Below are positions 50,301-63,043 of a stretch of DNA of 64,000 nt, one piece after another. Origin of the DNA: Membranipora membranacea (lineage: Eukaryota > Bryozoa > Gymnolaemata > Cheilostomatida > Membraniporidae); the NCBI GenBank assembly GCA_914767715.1, contig OU612065.1, forward strand, positions 992,001-1,056,000, read 5' to 3'. The notes under the pieces were generated by a model. The model saw nothing but the letters and a program-made list of their open reading frames with translations. It did no database searches and was not told the DNA's origin. Both the position numbers and the translations under genes were made by a program. Each line of letters starts with the position of its first letter. Within the stretch, counting starts at the first letter, position 1.

Positions 50301-53300
50301 TATCACAATGGTTCATTCATAGAAACATGGTTCGTCTTTTCTTGTGGTGAACAGAAAATTACAACAAATGGATTTCAACATTCAATGTTGTAAAGTAAAT
50401 ATACACTGTGCAGTTAATCTATTTGACCTTTCAGGACGGCTGAAATATCAGTACAAGTCAGGAAATACCTCAGAGTTCACAAGACGGCATTAAGACAAAC
50501 AAACTCCATCAAATCTGCAATGGATTCTCTAATTCTACTGCTGCGTGTAACCAGATAATTAGACCATCACTCAAGTCTTATTTAATATTATTTATAATAA
50601 TCAATTTTTATATTGTAATTACATAAACACTCTTTGGAATTCTAAATATTCAGCGGATCAACGGAATGAACATCCTTATCTGTGTCTCTGTGGTAATTTA
50701 TCTCAAATAAATCCCTAAGATCTCTGTGGGTTGGACATCTGTACACACCAATGTGAGTCAAAACATCACAAGGAAACAACCAACAAAGGAAACAAGGTGT
50801 CAAGGGATAAATGTGTAATATTGTTGTTGTAGCAGCTGAGATATTTTGAGTTAATGGGTAAAAAATGGAGCAAGAAATAAATAAGATATTTGTGGACATG
50901 AGGCTGAGAGGACAAAGTGTCACATATAGAGAGAGAGTTATAAGTCACAGCCTATAGTCACAGCCTACAGTCATATACATACCAGCCATCGCTTCAGTGT
51001 CACACCATTCATGTTAAACTCCTTTACCAAACCAAGCTCATGGTACATGTGCTCCAACAAGCTCAACATCTACAAAATAAATCACTCAATGTCTTGTTGC
51101 GGCGCGTTGATATATCGGTCAGGGTTTACTAGCACCGTAGCCACGCTGCTAACTACTTACTACAGCGTTTAAGTCATAGTTTGGTGGATGGCTTATAACG
51201 TGGTAGGTCGTGTACCTCTAACATATAGATTGTATTATGGCGGCACTACACCGTAGCTACACTACACCGTAGCTACACATGCGCAATTTCCACCGGCAAA
51301 ATTAAAAATGTTATGAAGTTTGGTGTCTCACCTCATTAGGCTCCCAGTGCCAGATATCAAATGTGGGCTGCTTGAGGTATTCTATAGTCTCCTGTGACAA
51401 TGTATACTACAATAGAGTAAACCATAGGATAATCCATAGACAAACCATACACATTCACCAAATGCACAAGTATGTTCGGTGAGTTGAAGAGTAACTCATA
51501 AAAATACCCGGCTACTCGAAAATTTCAAACACAAAATCTATTTGACCAGTCAGCCTTCTTCACTGGCCAACTTTTTTGGTTCACAGATAATGACGTATTT
51601 CAAATTAAAATCAAAGAGAATTTATATATCAAGAAACCATGTGTGACTTGATCGACCACATCATGACCAACTCAAGGTGATGGATCTTATGATATTTTGG
51701 CAAAAACATAAAGTGTTGTTGTGCCCAAATGCTTGATTTAAGTTGAATTACATAACTAATAAGAGAGATTTATTCCCCATTTCTTTCTTTGATCTGGGAA
51801 AATCCAAAAACTTGTGGTTATCTAATGAGATCACAACATTAACATGGCATAAGGCTGTATAGATTATAGTAACTAGCACTCTATGTAGATAGATTGTGCA
51901 AAAAAAATAGGGTGTAGCAGACTTCTAAAGATCCAACCATGCTCTAATTCTCACCGCTCTTAAATCTCGCTGCTCTAAATCTCACATTATTATTTAGCTT
52001 ATAGTTTATTTCAGGATATGGGATAATGTAAAGCTATAAAGTAGCTGACAATGTAAGTACCTTGGTATAGTGTGATAGCTTGTTCAGTCTCTTGGCTTTT
52101 ATGGCTTTGATATCGGGTAACATGGAATGGTCACTGTACAATGAACAAGCAAAAACATCCATGCATTTATCATCACGACAACAGCACTGTGAAATATCAA
52201 GCTCTGAGCAGGTGAATGTAGTGTGCAAGTATTAAGTTCAGGTTACGCAAAACGATCAAAATGAAGTAAGTGTTGGGTATGAGGTAAAATCATTGATACT
52301 AGGGTTTATCATTTTGAAGGAAAGATAGTGCACAAAAGTAGTAAGAACTTCTCTACAATCTCGTGAGACAGATGCTTTGATGGGTCACCATCAATATCAA
52401 ATTTATTTTATAATAGATTGTCAGCAGATGGGTGCTCATTTATGCGTTTTGAATCTGGCTCAACCACTCCTAACAACAGCCAGGAGGAAAAATGAGGCAA
52501 ACCACCCGCCTGTTGGTAAACCACCCGCCTGATAGTAAACCACCCGCCTGTTGGTAAACCACCCGCCTGATGGTAAACCACCCGCCTGATGGTAAACCAC
52601 CCGCCTGTTGGTAAACCACCCGCCTGATGGTAAACCACCCGCCTGATGGTAAACCACCCGCCTGATGGTAAACCACCCGCCTGATGGTAAACCACCCGCC
52701 TGTTGGTAAACCACCCGCCTGATGGTAAACCACCCGCCTGATGGTAAACCACCCGCCTGATGGTAAACCACCCGCCTGATGGTAGAACAGGGCCGTGTTA
52801 TGGGCATATATAAGTGATGATTCCATCATCGGTGAAGCTCTACCTCTAATCAGTTTGAAGGGCATACAAAACACCTGCTGCTTGACCACATTCTCCTATC
52901 GATATATTCCTGATACATACCAGATTCACAGAAAAAAACAGTTATTTTTAACACCCAGGGGCACTGGCGTGAGTTGACAATAAACACTCCATTAGGCTTA
53001 TAATGTAGAGGTACATAATTTTTGTGTATCATTTTGTAAAAGACACTTATGGTTTATGACTGTCAAGTATGGACCGGCGCTTTTTGACCGTTGAGTTTGG
53101 GCCAGCGCTCAGAAGGATCTAAGAATGACTTTATCACTTCATGTGAAGTCAGAAAATGAGCATAGCAGTGCACAGATTTATTCTTATTACAACATTCTGT
53201 AGCTTATCACAAAGTAAATACAGAGGCAGCATAAGCAACAGTTACTGTATATAGCCAGTGTGCTATTGTTACCTTTGGGTACATGGGAATGTCCCGCTTA

Positions 53301-56300
53301 TAATTCAGTATATTGTGCAGACTATTTATAGACGGATCACCATTGGTGCCAAAACCAGCGATATATGATGTAATAGGTCTGCAGAAATGAAACATATCAT
53401 TTTTGACCATGTGGATTTTACGCATCACGCAGAGAACAGTTATGGCGTCGTGAGCTACAATGATACTCAGAGACAGATATGGCACTGATTGGCTGACCAC
53501 TGATTGGCTGACCACTGATTGGCGGACCACTGATTGGCTGACCACTGATTGGCCGACCACTGATTGGCCGACCACTGATTGGCTGACCGCTGATTGGCTG
53601 ACCACTGACTGGCTGACCACTGATTGGCTGACCACTGATTGGCTGACCGCTGATTATGGGCGGTTGGGCCAAAATTGGTAACTAGTTTGTTCTTTGCTGT
53701 GGGAAGGAGGCCTGGCAAAGATTGATGGTACTATATAGCTTATCAGTGAATGATCTGAGAACAAATTGGTCTAATTCAAAGAGATAGGCATTAAGCTGTG
53801 ATTTTTCTCACAAATTCTAATTGGGAGAACCCCTTGATGTAACTATAACTCATTCCCATGTTTCAGATGCTCGAGTAAAATGCTCCAGATTCTGGTGTTG
53901 CTTGATTTCAGTGTCATTGATTACAGCAGCCAGATCTTAGTTTACCACTTAAGTAGCTCTCCAAAGAAGTCCAGTTGCAAAATCTAATGGATTCTTGATT
54001 ATCAATATTTCACAAAATAATAATTGCCTTCTGTCTGGGGTACTGGGCAGGTTTGTATTTCTCAATACACCTGCAGCCACAGTTAAAGATGGACTGTTAC
54101 CTGCTGTGGTCTACCGCAAACATGAAAATTAATGTTTTATTTTACTTTTGTTAGATCTATCATCTTGGCCTAGGAGAGATTGAGGCAACTGCAGTAAATC
54201 ATCTGACCAGGTCCATGATGCTATTTTTACAATAGAGAGGGAGTTCATTGATTTCACAAACCAAAAAGCACGCGGACAGGCGTTTATATAGCGTCGAATT
54301 AAAAACTCAAAGGTTTGTGCCTATCAGCAACAAACTGGATTCCGTATAACTATATCTCACATATGATGTCATTTTTCTGCATTTTGATGAGGAGGAAAGT
54401 GCATTATCACAGCAAAGTTATTTACAAAAGATGTCAGAGATTATGTAACTCTCTCAGAACCGCAAAATTGTGCCAACTATTCTTGATTTCTATCGCAGTG
54501 GGAGGGAAAACATGGAGGACAGGGGGGGGGGAGAGGACGGGGCGGCATATTGCTCTGAGTTCAGGCAAAGCTCGGGATTACTTCCATCTATTTTGAAGAA
54601 ATATGTGTAGAATTTTCATCCTCTTATTATATTGCAATAAATTGATTGCTCACGCAAATTAAATCTCATTATACCCATATTTATCTCAATATCAATCTGA
54701 ATAATCCTCTGTTTTGACACAGAAAGATGGAGTGAAATTTGGGCCACTGGTTACAGAGGTTTATTACGCTGTCGGATATATAGAGCTAGTCTGACTTCAC
54801 AAGCCAAACAATGAATATTGACAAGACAAGCTCATACAGATGGAATGTAGGGCTTGTGCTCTGTCTGTGTTTATAACTTATACCTCCTCACATACGAGAG
54901 CGTTGATTCATGTGACACTCACCTTATTCTGTTGTAGTCGATGAATTTCCTCTGAGCATCGTATATTTGACCTTTTATCACTTCAATACTTTTCTTGCAT
55001 TTGTCAATCTCAACTGACTTAAGCCCTTCCACTAAAATTGAACAATAGCAACCTTTGCTTGAAAAATTCGGAAGCATTTCCTAAAAGACCATGCTATATT
55101 TCAGTGAGAAATCATCTGTTTGGTTGCAATATGACTGCAAGTTGGCCCAAAAAAGTAATGTTGTGAAAATTGTAGCAGTTCACACACTTGAGAGTGCACA
55201 ATGAGGGCTGCTGCCACCACGAGCAAAATCCAAAGAAAAATGTGCCCCTCTGAAATAGAACGCAAAACTGTTAATCCCACCAAACTAAGAGCTAAAGACT
55301 TCCATCAAAAATAAATTCATTATAGTAGTAAAAAGTCCAGTGATCTTTCACTAGGTGTCCGCATTATTTCAAATTGGCATCGTAGCAAACTCAACTGGCC
55401 CAACAACATAAGTACAATCAAATTATTCTATCCTCGGCCATATTAACATTAAACTTCAGAGAAGAACTTGTACACTGCGGTTTGATGGATTGAGAATGCT
55501 GAAAGCTAAATAACATATAAGTAATATATCTAAAGGCTGACTTACTGTCCATTCTTTTCTCGAGAGTTTTAACTCTTTCCTGTAGTTCTGTAGAGTTTGG
55601 ATCATCACTTCTAAGTGACCTGCTTATAACGAGAGAAGGACACGCCATCATTCTCTTTTACTCATCAACAGTAATGTTATACAGATAAAGAGTTACTGCG
55701 TAGAGCTACTATGAAGAGTTACTGTGTACAGTTACTGTGTAGAGTTACAGTTACAGGTAACCACTGACAATACCAACTCAGTACACAGATATACGTCTAA
55801 CCAGCCTACTGTATCAACTTCAAATGAGTCGCTAATATTGGATGGTGGCATTATAATGTCACCAGCAAACGCTATTACCAGTGTTATAACCAGCGTATTA
55901 TTATGATGATAAATATTAAGCCAATAGAGAACATTAGGTGGTTACAATGTGATGTAAGAAGCCACTCATGATATATAGGCATAAAAAATTACTGGGAACC
56001 AAGGAATCGCAATGTCCTGACATTTGAGACTTATTTACTTTGATAGCTGTCGCTAAAAACCCTTGCTCCAGTACTATGTAACATAATTAACCAAATATAA
56101 TGCATTACACTTAGTTCGCGTAGCCACATTTAGACTTCCATGGTCATAAACAAACAATGATACGGAAAACAGCAGAATATTTTAGTTTGGTGTGCTCACA
56201 TGAGGACCTGTCAGCCTTTCAGCAATGATTATCAGACATAAGCATAAACAGGTTCTTGTCTAACAGAGTCAGTTATATGGAGAGCTATTAACAGAGGTAA

Positions 56301-59300
56301 AATTACCACTCACTAAGAAATTTTAGTTTTACACTCGAATCGTCAAATTAAAGTTTCTCTGTTTTATGGTTATTGAGGAAAGTCACAAAGTCACAGAACT
56401 ACGGAAAGCTCCTGGTTCGGCATGAATGAAGCAAACATATTCATACTCTTTAAAATTGGGAAGGGTGGGACAGTGGGCACTTCCCTTCCCCATATATATT
56501 ACAATACTGTGCTCAATCGAGACCAGTGCCATTGTTTCTCGTTATTTTTAGACCCTGGGCTTGTATATCCGGCCGGCGATAGGAACTAGCATATACTAAA
56601 ATCAAGACCCGATACTGTTAAACTTTATGAAATACCAGCTATATAGCTAAACTTAGACAATTAATTAAGACTCACTTGCGTATTTGTAAAGCCATTTGCT
56701 CTATCATCTGTAGTGTACTAGACATGGGTACCAAATCTAAAACGAGATAAAAAACCAACCTAATCAATCATATTAATACTCATAATCGATACGCCAAAAA
56801 TGTGAAATTAGTTTACTAGAGGGCGGAAATAAAAATGCAAATGAAGGTATTAAAAGTTACGTTTTAGGTCAAATCTCATAGATTATCTTCTATAAGATCA
56901 ATTTTGATAAAAAAATTTACCGCTGAGGCTGTTCTATGATTAACCACACCAGCTGACAACCATCTTCTTCTGTCCGATGACGTTGAGTGTTTGCCTACTT
57001 GATGTGGGTAATCATAGAAAAAACGTGCAAGATTAATATCACCAAGCCTGTAAACTTAAAACCTAAATTATTCAGAAATGTAAACAATTAAATAATTAAA
57101 AATTCATAGTACATCTACATTTACAACACACATTGACAGAATGAAGCTTGAGTTACAATATATATGCCAGCCAAAAGTGAGATTGCCTAACATACACAAA
57201 CACAGGGTATTTGAAACTAGGGCTGCTCATCCATTTTCCAAAGTTTCCACCAATTCCAGGCAAAACTTTCCTGCCACTTGCTTCTGTTCCATGACTTTGT
57301 ATTGAAAAAACTCCAGAAGTCTAACGTGCGTGACTCGTCACTACTTTGCTTTACAATTCCATATTAAGGAACCGAAGATACAATCCACCCACTGCTAAGT
57401 ATACTTGTCATCTTCTTCGGATCGATGAACAGTTAATCTTAATCTAGGGATATGTAGTTTAAGTGGTCAAACTGTGTCAGGATAGGTGGTAGTGTGCTAC
57501 TACCATCTATCCCGACACGGTTTAAACGCTTAAACTAAGCAAGGAGTCTCTAACTCCTTGAACTGAGGGATCTGTGAAGTTTATTGCCTAACCTAACATA
57601 ACCTGAGCAGGGAGAGAAAACTCCTGAATATAATATGATCATCTAATCTGAATTCTACTGAAATACAGCTGCATGCACCAGGTTAAACTCTCCCTGTACG
57701 CAGACATGTATCAAAAAATTGTTTTATCTGGCAATGTATTAATTATATAATTTTTTTAAAGTTTAATGAAATAAGGAGATGGTATTGAATCATTCGCCTC
57801 CCCTCAAGGTTTACAAGCACCCCACCCACGCATACCTGGCACTAGATTCAGTGGAAAACACCAAACCCCACAGCACAATAAACACCACATATAAAGCGGA
57901 TTGGATTGTCTCTACAAACCTGTGCTTTCTCCATTATTGGTAGTAATATCACATATCTCTGGAGCGTCAAACTCTGTGATGTAAGCGTTGCTGGAAAGTG
58001 TAAGAATTGGAAAATCTCAATAGGATGAATGATTGTAGATGAGCATGAGCTGATCTGAGCAAACAAAGCTAAGCATAGAACTACGTGTTGGTGAAATTAG
58101 AAAATATTTGCCAAGCTGTTTGTCTTCATTCCTCTTACTAATTTTCTTAGGAATCAATAAGTTCAATGGCTGGGTTTTTTATTCTCGAAAATCAAAACGA
58201 GCCAACAATGAGCAGCATGCCAACACGCTGTATCTCTCCGACAAAACAAGAAAGCATCGAGCTGGTCGCCGGCTGGTCACTGGCTGGACACAGGCTGATC
58301 ACGTTTTCACACTGCCAAGGCAACTGCTGTTAGTGTACCATGAAGACATTCAATCAATATTTCTGTTGTGACAACCAACTGGGTTTAGTTGACAAACACA
58401 AGGTTACTAAAGATTGCATATTGCTGATATTATCACAATAACATGCTTACCACATAGCTGAATTCTCTACTGCTAGTCATAATTTAAACACTTCTAGACA
58501 ATACAATACCCACAGACAAAACCCATAGACAATACCCACCTACAATAACAATTTAATCGGTTCATCTATTACTAGTTGATACTATACTGCAGCTGCAGGT
58601 GATCCTATATTCTCTTCAATTTTCCACGTCACTTTTGAACTCTCCACTTTCGGACAGTAGCTAACACATTCCATGTCCCAATATGTCCTCAAAAATATCT
58701 GAGAACAGCTGGTATTCTTATTCTTATTTGTGGTTATATTTTTGTACATCAGTGTTCTAAATTTTGAGTAATCATATTATTTTCTTTCCACGCTGCTTCA
58801 TTTGCAAAACTAATATACGCTCACTGTTCATTATATTATCGTTCCTACACAAAGTTAGCTTACAGATGATGTAATATTTCCTCTGTTTTAATACTTACTT
58901 TTCGGTGTTTTGAGGCATGGTTGGTGAGACTGTGATGTAAGCTCCGTCGGGACTTCGCAAAGCCACTCGGGAATATCTACAGATCAAATTAGAATACCAG
59001 GTAAGGCGCAAACAAATAACACAATCTTATACTGTTCTGTGTACACTGTACTCCAACCCTAACCCTGTTGGTACTCAGCGAAGCCTGGTAGATGTTGACT
59101 GATACTCTAACACAGACCGAGCACACCTGGTATATAGATCCCTGCTCCAGAAATCATGCACTTTTATATCTGAGGAAATTTACGTCACACACCATCGTGT
59201 TTTGACAGTTGTCTCTCAATGAGCACAGCCAGGTGCCACCTTCTTCTACGCTGTCAGACCCACGAGGTCAGATATCCTTGGTGAAATTCTAGGAATCATA

Positions 59301-60731
59301 GCTGGAAACTAAACAGCCCAGCCTGCTGCATATAATTATCTGGATCAACTGATACTAGCTTGTAGATTAAAAGGTGAAAAATGGACTCCTAAGCAATCCT
59401 CCTAAACCTCGCTGATGAATCTCTGCTTTTTGTGTTGATATTCACCACCGGTAAGGTGTTACAGGCTTTACTTCACAGTCAGTTGGTTTTTATGATTTTG
59501 GTTTTGTTTTTGTATAGGAACCCCAAATTTGAGAGAACAAGCTTGTTTTCATTAGGTGATTTTTTAACACTACCAGTGATAGTCTCCAATAAAAAGAGAC
59601 AGAAACATGATTATATTTACAACTGGATAGTAGCATCAAAAAGTATTAAAAATTGTGGATCTAGATTCTGACCAAAAGAATGACATAATCTTCTGAGTGA
59701 GCTTATTATCTCTTATACATCTGCTTATATTTATCTCCTAGCACATGGTACAGCTCAGGAGCTTCACAGGGGGATCTCTCGTAGGCGGTGTAGCGTACCT
59801 ATACACCAGCAGACTTTTACGGTTCTCACATAATATCAGTACATGCCACAGAATTAATTATTCACCAGCTTGATTATATAATATTATTTGTGGTCCAGAA
59901 TGTTTTTTACAATCTGTGATTGATGTTTTCTTAAAACATCCTGCTCATTTTTCTTAGAGCCAAACTCCAAAGGTTACAAATACGTATTTCAAAGGAATGA
60001 TATCATATACTTTATGCATGTTTTTGCCAGGTCTTGATAGAGATGTTAATCAATCAATAAACATTTTTTATGAGCATTTCTTTTCCACTTTTGTGAATAG
60101 TGGGTGCAAAGTTCAAGATTTCTGGTTGACGGTAGATAATAATGTCTGTTACAACAAACGAAAAGAAATAAAAATTATTTCAATTAAAAAAAATTAAAAC
60201 AGCAGTAAAGTGCCCAACATACACAGGTATATAGGATGATACACGGAATATTATTATTATTATAGTATTAGTCTCCAGATGGTTACATACCTGCTGACTT
60301 TCGCTGCCTGACAGATGAGCTCCTGTACATCTCTAGTACTGGAGTGTAAACTAAACACAATCTGAAACAAGAATTATCTAACTAGTACCACAAAATACAA
60401 TAACTGATGGAAATCAACATCTGAGGTCAGCATAATGGTCATTGCTGAGGCAGCATTAGATATGGATAAAGTTGACTGTCTGACTAACTGATGTTACCCC
60501 ATTATCCACCGTCCCGAATATACTCCAACCTGAGTGACCAGTGCTGAGTTTTAGCACTTAATAACATTATAAGTTGAACTTGTCAACTACATAAGATAAA
60601 GCATGAGTCGGTTTTAATGAGACGGCAATAAAAACTTTGAAATAATGAATGATTTACTTTACCTTTTCTGTAGAGTCATTTATCTGTAGGTATACAGCTT
60701 TAGACGTGGTGAGGCTGGTGCCGTTACCCAT
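47308..60731 (-). CDS. PDE9A: PDE9A, cGMP-specific 3',5'-phosphodiesterase
   Basis: Exons 5' to 3' on the minus strand: 60663-60731, 60291-60361, 58899-58976, 57920-57990, 56676-56736, 55546-55619, 54923-55031, then 53273-53378 or 52061-52133, 51332-51406, 50983-51069, 50046-50233, 48949-49105, then 48530-48649 or 48167-48280, 47628-47861, 47308-47415; about 522-535 residues. PDE9A hydrolyses cGMP with high affinity. The N-terminus [17 protein letters not shown], then [19 protein letters not shown], match human PDE9A. Catalytic residues are present: NPFHNFRH (general-acid His and first metal His, about residues 280 and 284), [14 protein letters not shown] (metal His-Asp), ATDMARH (metal Asp), and [10 protein letters not shown] with the nucleotide-binding Gln. 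It ends DDEVRAKQN. The gene is tail-to-tail with RFX. Confidence 0.95.
48167..48280 (-). CDS. PDE9A: PDE9A catalytic exon, version A (canonical-like)
   Basis: 38 codons, phase 0 at both ends, starting [20 protein letters not shown] and ending DEDDLTA. The acceptor is TATACAG and the donor GTAATA. It aligns without gaps to the human PDE9A segment and carries the metal-ligand Asp of ATDMARH. It joins to [14 protein letters not shown] in exon 47628-47861. Version B lies 249 bases upstream in the transcript. Confidence 0.9.
48530..48649 (-). CDS. PDE9A: PDE9A catalytic exon, version B (diverged duplicate)
   Basis: 40 codons, phase 0 at both ends, starting [20 protein letters not shown] and ending NKEHFES. 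It is clearly homologous to version A: the [10 protein letters not shown] core is identical, and the second half is diverged with two extra residues. Splice sites are intact (acceptor ATCAG, donor GTATGA). It is open, so it looks functional rather than a relic. Use as an alternative to version A is inferred. Confidence 0.88.
52061..52133 (-). CDS. PDE9A: PDE9A alternative linker exon B
   Basis: One base plus 24 codons ([14 protein letters not shown], ending NKLSHYTK). It enters in phase 2 and leaves in phase 0, exactly like exon 53273-53378. The acceptor is TTGTACAG and the donor GTACTT. It joins to [19 protein letters not shown]. Similarity to exon A is weak and limited to the last residues, so common origin is not proven. 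Confidence 0.65.
52499..52783. repeat. Minisatellite, 15 x 19 bp
   Basis: Fifteen copies of AAACCACCCGCCTGATGGT, some with GTTGGT or GATAGT in place of GATGGT. It lies in the PDE9A intron between the two alternative linker exons. The unit lacks stops on the minus strand and is 1 mod 3, so all three minus frames read open; this is not coding evidence. Confidence 0.97.
53273..53378 (-). CDS. PDE9A: PDE9A alternative linker exon A (canonical-like)
   Basis: One base plus 35 codons ([16 protein letters not shown], ending [11 protein letters not shown]). The last residues match the human sequence just before the catalytic domain. It enters in phase 2 and leaves in phase 0. The acceptor is TTTCTGCAG and the donor GTAACA. 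Minisatellites lie on both sides (52499-52783 and 53486-53650). Confidence 0.88.
53486..53650 (-). repeat. Minisatellite, 11 x 15 bp, made of CCAAT/NF-Y-type motifs
   Basis: Eleven exact-length units of TGATTGGCTGACCAC plus a partial twelfth. On the minus (PDE9A) strand each unit reads CAGCCAATCAG or a close variant, the NF-Y consensus. Ten of eleven keep the CCAAT core and one has CCAGT. It starts about 107 bases upstream, in transcript sense, of linker exon 53273-53378. Confidence 0.95.
57455..57537. repeat. Imperfect hairpin in a PDE9A intron
   Basis: A left arm starting TAGTTTAAG and running through ATAGGTGGTAGT is answered by ACTACCATCTAT through CTTAAACTA, around a 5-base loop (GTGCT). 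Arms are about 38 bases with roughly six mismatches, mostly transitions, so many positions could pair as G:U in RNA. It lies in intron 56737-57919. Confidence 0.75.
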
Positions 60732-63043
60732 GATGTACAAGTGCTCTCGACAGTATGCTAAGATATTCCACAGCGAACTGGAAATTAATAACAACATGTG
60801 AGATGTGAGAAAGTGACTAATTATGTTGGCTGAGATTTATAAATCCGCCTGAAAGTAGGCCGATATACACCGCCAAAGTGTCACCTCACCTAACAGCACA
60901 ATGGTGCTAGAATCTACGAAATGACTGGCTATCAGCGCCAGTTCTAAGAGAGTTATCAGCCGAACACGCTACGCAAATATCATAAATATGTTATCCTGCT
61001 TCATTCTCTCAGCATGCATACCACGGTACTCAGTACCGGTATCGCTTAACTTTATTATTACATCGGTATATTGCTAAGAGGAAACAAAAGATAGAATAGC
61101 AGCATCATCCATCAGTGTGTCAGAGACTCACCCAACTTATCACCATACAAGATATTCCTTATTACAATAGATAACGCTCTATATCAATTAAAATTGCAAA
61201 TCACAACTTGTAGTTGAAGCTGTTTACACAAAAGTAATAGCAAAACAAAAAGGAATAATACCTTATGCCAAGGGGAGTCAAAGATTTACCAGCGCTCACA
61301 CGTCACACAACACCTAGAAAATGGTAACACTTACAGAACATCAATAAAATGATTTACAAGCGACAATATTGTGCCGTCCATGCCTGTTGTTTTCATGACC
61401 TCTAATCAACCATCCATAAAACTTATACTGAGGATAAGTTCTTTTATTCCTGAAGTGGCACAAGGTGAAAAACAATATTGTCTCCAAAATAATTACATGA
61501 AATGTCTGGCACCTGATGGCTGGAGAATAATTTTATGTTAGTGGTGAGATGTGGAAGAGATGTTGGGATGATGTTACATAATCGTATGCACCACTGCAGT
61601 CACTTGTCTACCCAATAATGACAGCTGTAATGACAGTCTGAAATTATCATCAATGATGGCATACAGATTCTTTGACAATCATAGTTATGTCAATGCAAAA
61701 AAAGTCCTACCCTCTTGTAGGATGTCATATTTCATTATGTAAATGAACAAAAATATTTAATATAGTGCATATTTGGCGTCAAAAAATTACATGACAATTT
61801 AAGCCGCTTGACTTGGTGATTTGCCATGAGGCTGACAGAAATAGGAGAATTTTTCAGAGTACACTATAATTATTACCTGAGAGTGAGATGTTGACTTCTC
61901 TAAGATCCAGTCACTGAGAAAATAACCAAGTATCTTAAAATCAATGGGGTTAAATATGTTATCACAATCTACTTAGAATGAATATTAATGATGCTAATCA
62001 TAGTTCTTGAGCTTATCTGTTGTCTGGACATCACTGAAGGTTGACCGCCTCACAAAACTATCAAGTTAAACTTCTCTCCAGGGCAGAAATATCAATATTT
62101 ATTCACATTTTGCCAGTCTACTTATTGATCCTGTTGTAATTAATTTAAAAACTAATTTGTGGTAGTCTCCCTTCACTTATTAACTTGCTTTTAGAAAATA
62201 TGAAGTAATTTGACCCTCAACTTTTAGTGCAACAGCTTTTACATCATTGGTGTTTGACAGCATCTACTGCACAATGAGGATTGTGGCAGCAGTGTAATCG
62301 TCTTGTTTTCAAAACAGATGTTTGCCTCTTCACTTAAACGATGTAAATAAAACACTAGAATAATATCTCAAGAAGATCACATGCCTGAGATATCCTGGTT
62401 ATCAGAATATGTGAACTATTTATGATCTGTTGTTAGTATTATTTGTGTTATCAATAATAATAACGTATGATGACATCAAAGGTATACCCCCTCAACGTCC
62501 TACCATATGTTACTATTCTCATGGGCCTATGTCTACAAGGCTTATCACTCGTTGGCTTCGTGCCAGCTAGCAGCTGATGCAGTCAAAGTCACTGATGATA
62601 CCGGCACTGGAGATGGGTACCAATCATCACCAATCAATGTGCTCCAGGTTGTTCATGAGAGTAGTGATGTATAGACAGCAACAAACACTATGACTTCATT
62701 GTGAGTTAAGTGCTACGGCTACAATGGTTTCAGCAATAGCGCACAGCCTAAAACTCTCCACCGTCTAACCATACATTAACACATCCCTCAGTACTGTATA
62801 GTTGTGGGGACTTACTGTACTGCTTTTGTTTGTATTATAAATAATGAAATATATTGTAAATCAAGATATTCATCATAGATTAAGTGTGCATATAAAATTA
62901 TACAGTCTAATGTCATATTTACATACGATTCCAATTTCATGATAGCCCATTTTGAACCTGTACAATTTACAGAAATAAAATTTTACATGACTATGTAACA
63001 GTAAAATCTTTAGAAAATATATCGTTATTGCAGGTATTTATTC
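60732..63043. other. Intergenic DNA upstream of PDE9A
   Basis: About 2.3 kb between the PDE9A start codon and the stop of the minus-strand gene at 63044. It should hold the PDE9A promoter and 5' UTR and the other gene's 3' UTR. No ORF with family features, tRNA or clear transposon was recognised. Confidence 0.4.
63037..63042 (-). promoter_or_regulatory. Candidate poly(A) signal just after the repeat-protein stop
   Basis: AATAAA on the minus strand begins two bases after the TGA (63046-63044). If used, the 3' UTR would be only a few tens of bases. Confidence 0.35.

Noticed and set aside
52408-52889. Three overlapping minus-strand ORFs of 114-139 codons encoding [14 protein letters not shown]-type repeats
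   Set aside because: They are the same 19-bp minisatellite read in three frames. The unit has no minus-strand stop and its length is 1 mod 3, so all frames stay open. They lie in a PDE9A intron.
53418-53718. Repeat ORFs on both strands (for example ISGQP and TDWLT repeats)
   Set aside because: These are products of the 15-bp CCAAT-type minisatellite, which keeps every frame open. There are no splice or start features.
58108-58371. Plus-strand ORF of 87 codons with a hydrophobic start, resembling a signal peptide
   Set aside because: Antisense to a PDE9A intron, no recognisable domain, no supporting splice or poly(A) signals.
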